DNA of 5,712 nt, taken from NCBI GenBank assembly GCA_016211095.1, contig JACQSW010000043.1, forward strand, positions 1 to 5,712, written 5' to 3'. This DNA is from Candidatus Woesearchaeota archaeon (GTDB lineage: Archaea; Nanobdellota; Nanobdellia; SCGC-AAA011-G17; GW2011-AR17). This document shows positions 5,601-5,712 of this stretch, piece by piece. A program made the position numbers and the translations under genes. A model generated the notes under the pieces. The model was not told where the DNA came from. It worked only from the letters and a program-made list of their open reading frames with translations, and ran no database searches. Numbering within the stretch: the first letter of the stretch is position 1; every line of letters begins with the position of its first letter.

Positions 5601-5608
5601 TATTTAAA
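5601..5608 (-). promoter_or_regulatory. TATA box for the hydrogenase operon
   Basis: TTTAAATA on the minus strand is centred about 30 bases before the first ATG of the operon (5575), with an A-rich stretch just upstream that could serve as a BRE. Transcription would start a few bases before the ATG. This makes the shortened antiporter-like gene the true first gene of the transcript. Confidence 0.55.
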
Positions 5609-5640
5609 TTTTAAGGGTCAAAATTTTTTTTAAGTAGAAA

Positions 5641-5650
5641 TATTTAAATA
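5641..5650 (+). promoter_or_regulatory. TATA box for a divergent gene at the right edge
   Basis: TATTTAAATA is centred about 23 bases before an ATG at 5668 and 33 bases before one at 5678. It faces away from the hydrogenase operon. The two divergent promoters share a spacer of roughly 90 bases, short enough for joint regulation by one bound protein, although no clear operator repeat is seen. Confidence 0.5.
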
Positions 5651-5677
5651 CGGTTTATCACAAAAAAATGGTTACAA

Positions 5678-5712
5678 ATGGGGCTAAACAACGTATTCGG
5701 AACACCAGAAAA
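5678..5712 (+). CDS. Start of an unidentified divergent gene, cut by window edge
   Basis: Only the first codons are visible, so no function can be given. The preferred reading starts at 5678 and gives MGLNNVFGTPE, with codons that suit an AT-rich genome. A second ATG at 5668, in another frame, gives MVTNGAKQRIRNT and fits the TATA spacing for a leaderless start slightly better, but it uses CGT and CGG arginine codons. Both frames stay open to the end of the window. Confidence 0.4.
   Translation, partial: MGLNNVFGTPE

Noticed and set aside
1..5712. CRISPR arrays, tRNA or rRNA genes, insertion sequences, long repeats
   Set aside because: No spaced direct repeats, cloverleaf sequence, transposase motif or inverted terminal repeats were seen; the window is almost fully accounted for by protein genes.

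Overview
This window is a compact, AT-rich stretch that looks archaeal. TATA-like boxes lie about 25-30 bases ahead of several start codons, giving leaderless or nearly leaderless transcripts. Genes overlap heavily, Shine-Dalgarno sites are used only inside the operon, and the main operon encodes an Mbh-type membrane hydrogenase. The small, streamlined proteins would suit a reduced-genome (for example DPANN) or other uncultivated archaeon, but the lineage is an inference; no rRNA or tRNA is present.

Left edge (1-877, minus strand): a secreted and membrane-embedded protein, cut by the window edge near its end, recognisable as a prokaryotic pentameric ligand-gated ion channel (the GLIC/ELIC/Cys-loop receptor superfamily). 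A 168-base divergent intergenic region (878-1045) carries a promoter for it and one for the next gene.

Next (1046-1480, plus strand): a HycI-type endopeptidase that matures [NiFe]-hydrogenase large subunits. It runs tail to tail into the hydrogenase operon and overlaps its last gene by 14 bases.

Main block (5575 down to 1467, minus strand): seven tightly packed, overlapping genes in the order of the P. furiosus mbhHIJKLMN module: a shortened antiporter-like subunit (H), a 50-residue one-helix protein in the I position, the small subunit (J), a NuoC-like subunit (K), the [NiFe] large subunit (L), a NuoH-like membrane subunit (M) and a two-cluster ferredoxin subunit (N). All cysteines expected for the NiFe site and the FeS clusters are present. 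The predicted job is ferredoxin-dependent proton reduction to H2, or the reverse, at the membrane. The nearby protease would trim the 22-residue C-terminal tail of the large subunit.

The unusual part is the ion-pumping side. The antiporter-like subunit has about 302 residues rather than nearly 500, lacks the segment with the key Glu and Lys of the first half-channel, and has Gly and Arg at two other key Lys positions. No Mrp-like genes sit upstream: the operon has its own promoter, and a divergent gene starts at the right edge (about 5668/5678 onward, only its first codons visible). The result is a minimal Mbh-like hydrogenase whose way of conserving energy is unclear, next to an ion channel rarely reported in archaea.
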